Source of the DNA: Amaranthus tricolor | Taxonomy: Eukaryota; Streptophyta; Magnoliopsida; Caryophyllales; Amaranthaceae | Length of the DNA: 64,000 nucleotides | Assembly (NCBI RefSeq): GCF_026212465.1 | Contig: NC_080059.1 | Span: forward strand, 9,192,811 to 9,256,810 | Reading direction: 5' to 3' | Shown: piece by piece, positions 63,204 through 64,000 of the stretch | How positions within the stretch are numbered: position 1 is the stretch's first letter | Layout: each line of letters opens with the position of its first letter | The notes under the pieces: model-generated | Told to the model about the DNA's origin: nothing | The model's input: only the letters and a program-made list of their open reading frames with translations | Database searches by the model: none | Position numbers and translations under genes: made by a program

Positions 63204-63760
63204 AAAGGTCGTTTAGGATCGGGATTCTACGTAAAATTAAAATTAAGTGGTGGGATCAGATTTTAGGATTGGATCGTAGGATCAAACGATCCTACAAAAT
63301 TGGAGAATTAACAAGTATTATGCCGATGTTTATTATTTAATCATTTTCAATTTAAAAAAACATTAAGAATCTATACATTTTCTTAAGAATTTTTTTTAAT
63401 TTTAAAATATATACATATCTTAGTTTTTTAATGTGATTTATTCCTCTATTTTTAATAAAATGACAAAATATATAAAATATACACTACACATAATATATTT
63501 AGCACATATACATAAGGATATAGTAATAAACCATAGTAAGCAAAAAAGAACAAAGATACTAGCAAAAAAAGATTTTTAATTATTAGTTTTGACCGATCCT
63601 ATCAACGATCCTAGCTGATCCTAACAATCCTTCTCACGAACCTAGCCGTTTGTAGCCGATCCCAACGATCCCAAACGATTCTGATCGATCCATCGAGCCT
63701 ATGCACGATTTTGTCTGATTCCGATCTTATACAAGATTTTAGTCGCTGGCACCGGTCCCT
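63203..63760. repeat. GATCC-rich repetitive region
   Basis: Two clusters (63210-63300 and 63590-63740) full of CGATCCTA/GGATCGG motifs, including the near-palindrome GTAGGATCAAACGATCCTAC. They are separated by AT-rich DNA. This could be the two ends of a small DNA transposon, but no matching termini were established. Confidence 0.4.
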
Positions 63761-64000
63761 TTAAGTTGATATTATTTATGATAATTAATAATTGGTATTA
63801 TTTTAAGAAAATTAACAAAATGTTATATTATTCACGGTAATCTTTCCTAATAATTATATATGCACTTTTAAAAAATTGCTCAACTAAAATCATTGATTGT
63901 AACGAAAAAAAAAAAATATGCCAGTACAAAATGGTTGTAAACCTTCGAGTAAGACGAGCATTCAAAATTTCAAATGGAGTGAATAAATATTCCAATTAAT
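63761..64000. other. AT-rich spacer to the window edge
   Basis: No gene or repeat recognised. Confidence 0.5.

Overview
This is plant nuclear DNA, almost certainly from a eudicot. It is AT-rich, its genes are split by GT-AG introns (up to about 5.8 kb), and all five protein genes are ordinary plant genes. The rest is dominated by plant transposable elements. A minisatellite family at 52.7 and 62.5 kb ending in a GGTCTCTCATAAGA motif reminds me of repeats common in Amaranthaceae (beet, spinach, quinoa). That is recollection, so placement below eudicot is weak.

Genes, left to right: (1) last exon of a glyoxylate-cycle malate synthase (192-851, +); (2) a BET-type bromodomain regulator of the GTE8/GTE10 group (2726-15219, -, ten coding exons, 792 aa); (3) a mitochondrial-type P-class PPR protein (17645-22232, -, two exons, 559 aa); (4) a PP2C-type protein phosphatase (25276-37031, +, ten coding exons, 351 aa); (5) cytosolic GAPDH, GAPC (47586-51100, +, twelve exons, 336 aa). 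All inferred splice junctions keep the reading frame, and coding totals are exact multiples of three. The genes have unrelated housekeeping or regulatory roles and form no cluster. PPR and PP2C are divergent across about 2.2 kb; malate synthase and GTE are convergent.

Mobile DNA: the introns hold an RTE-type LINE remnant, an L1-type fragment carrying a hAT-like MITE, a degraded Ty3/gypsy integrase piece, a TRIM (miniature LTR element), a probable LTR remnant, Stowaway MITEs and several tandem duplications. Between PP2C and GAPC lies a 6.25 kb mariner-like element (39017-45270) with TIRs, TA target duplication and a broken DD39D transposase. That transposase is split by a 2.56 kb solo LTR with a perfect 5-bp target duplication. 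The element also carries an unrecognised ORF on the opposite strand, reading inward from its right end.

Right of GAPC is a young Ty1/copia element (54276-61114): 221-bp LTRs differing at about two positions and an AAGGA duplication on both sides. Its gag and pol carry nonsense and frameshift lesions. Its unusually long leader holds a 129-aa ORF, a tRNA-like A/B-box pair with an A-rich tail, and a TATA box followed by a 46-aa predicted single-span membrane peptide. A hAT-type MITE with a perfect 8-bp duplication (61774-62184) and GATCC-rich repeats follow.

The two least explained structures are the extra ORFs inside mobile elements: the leader module of the copia element and the antisense ORF of the mariner-like element.
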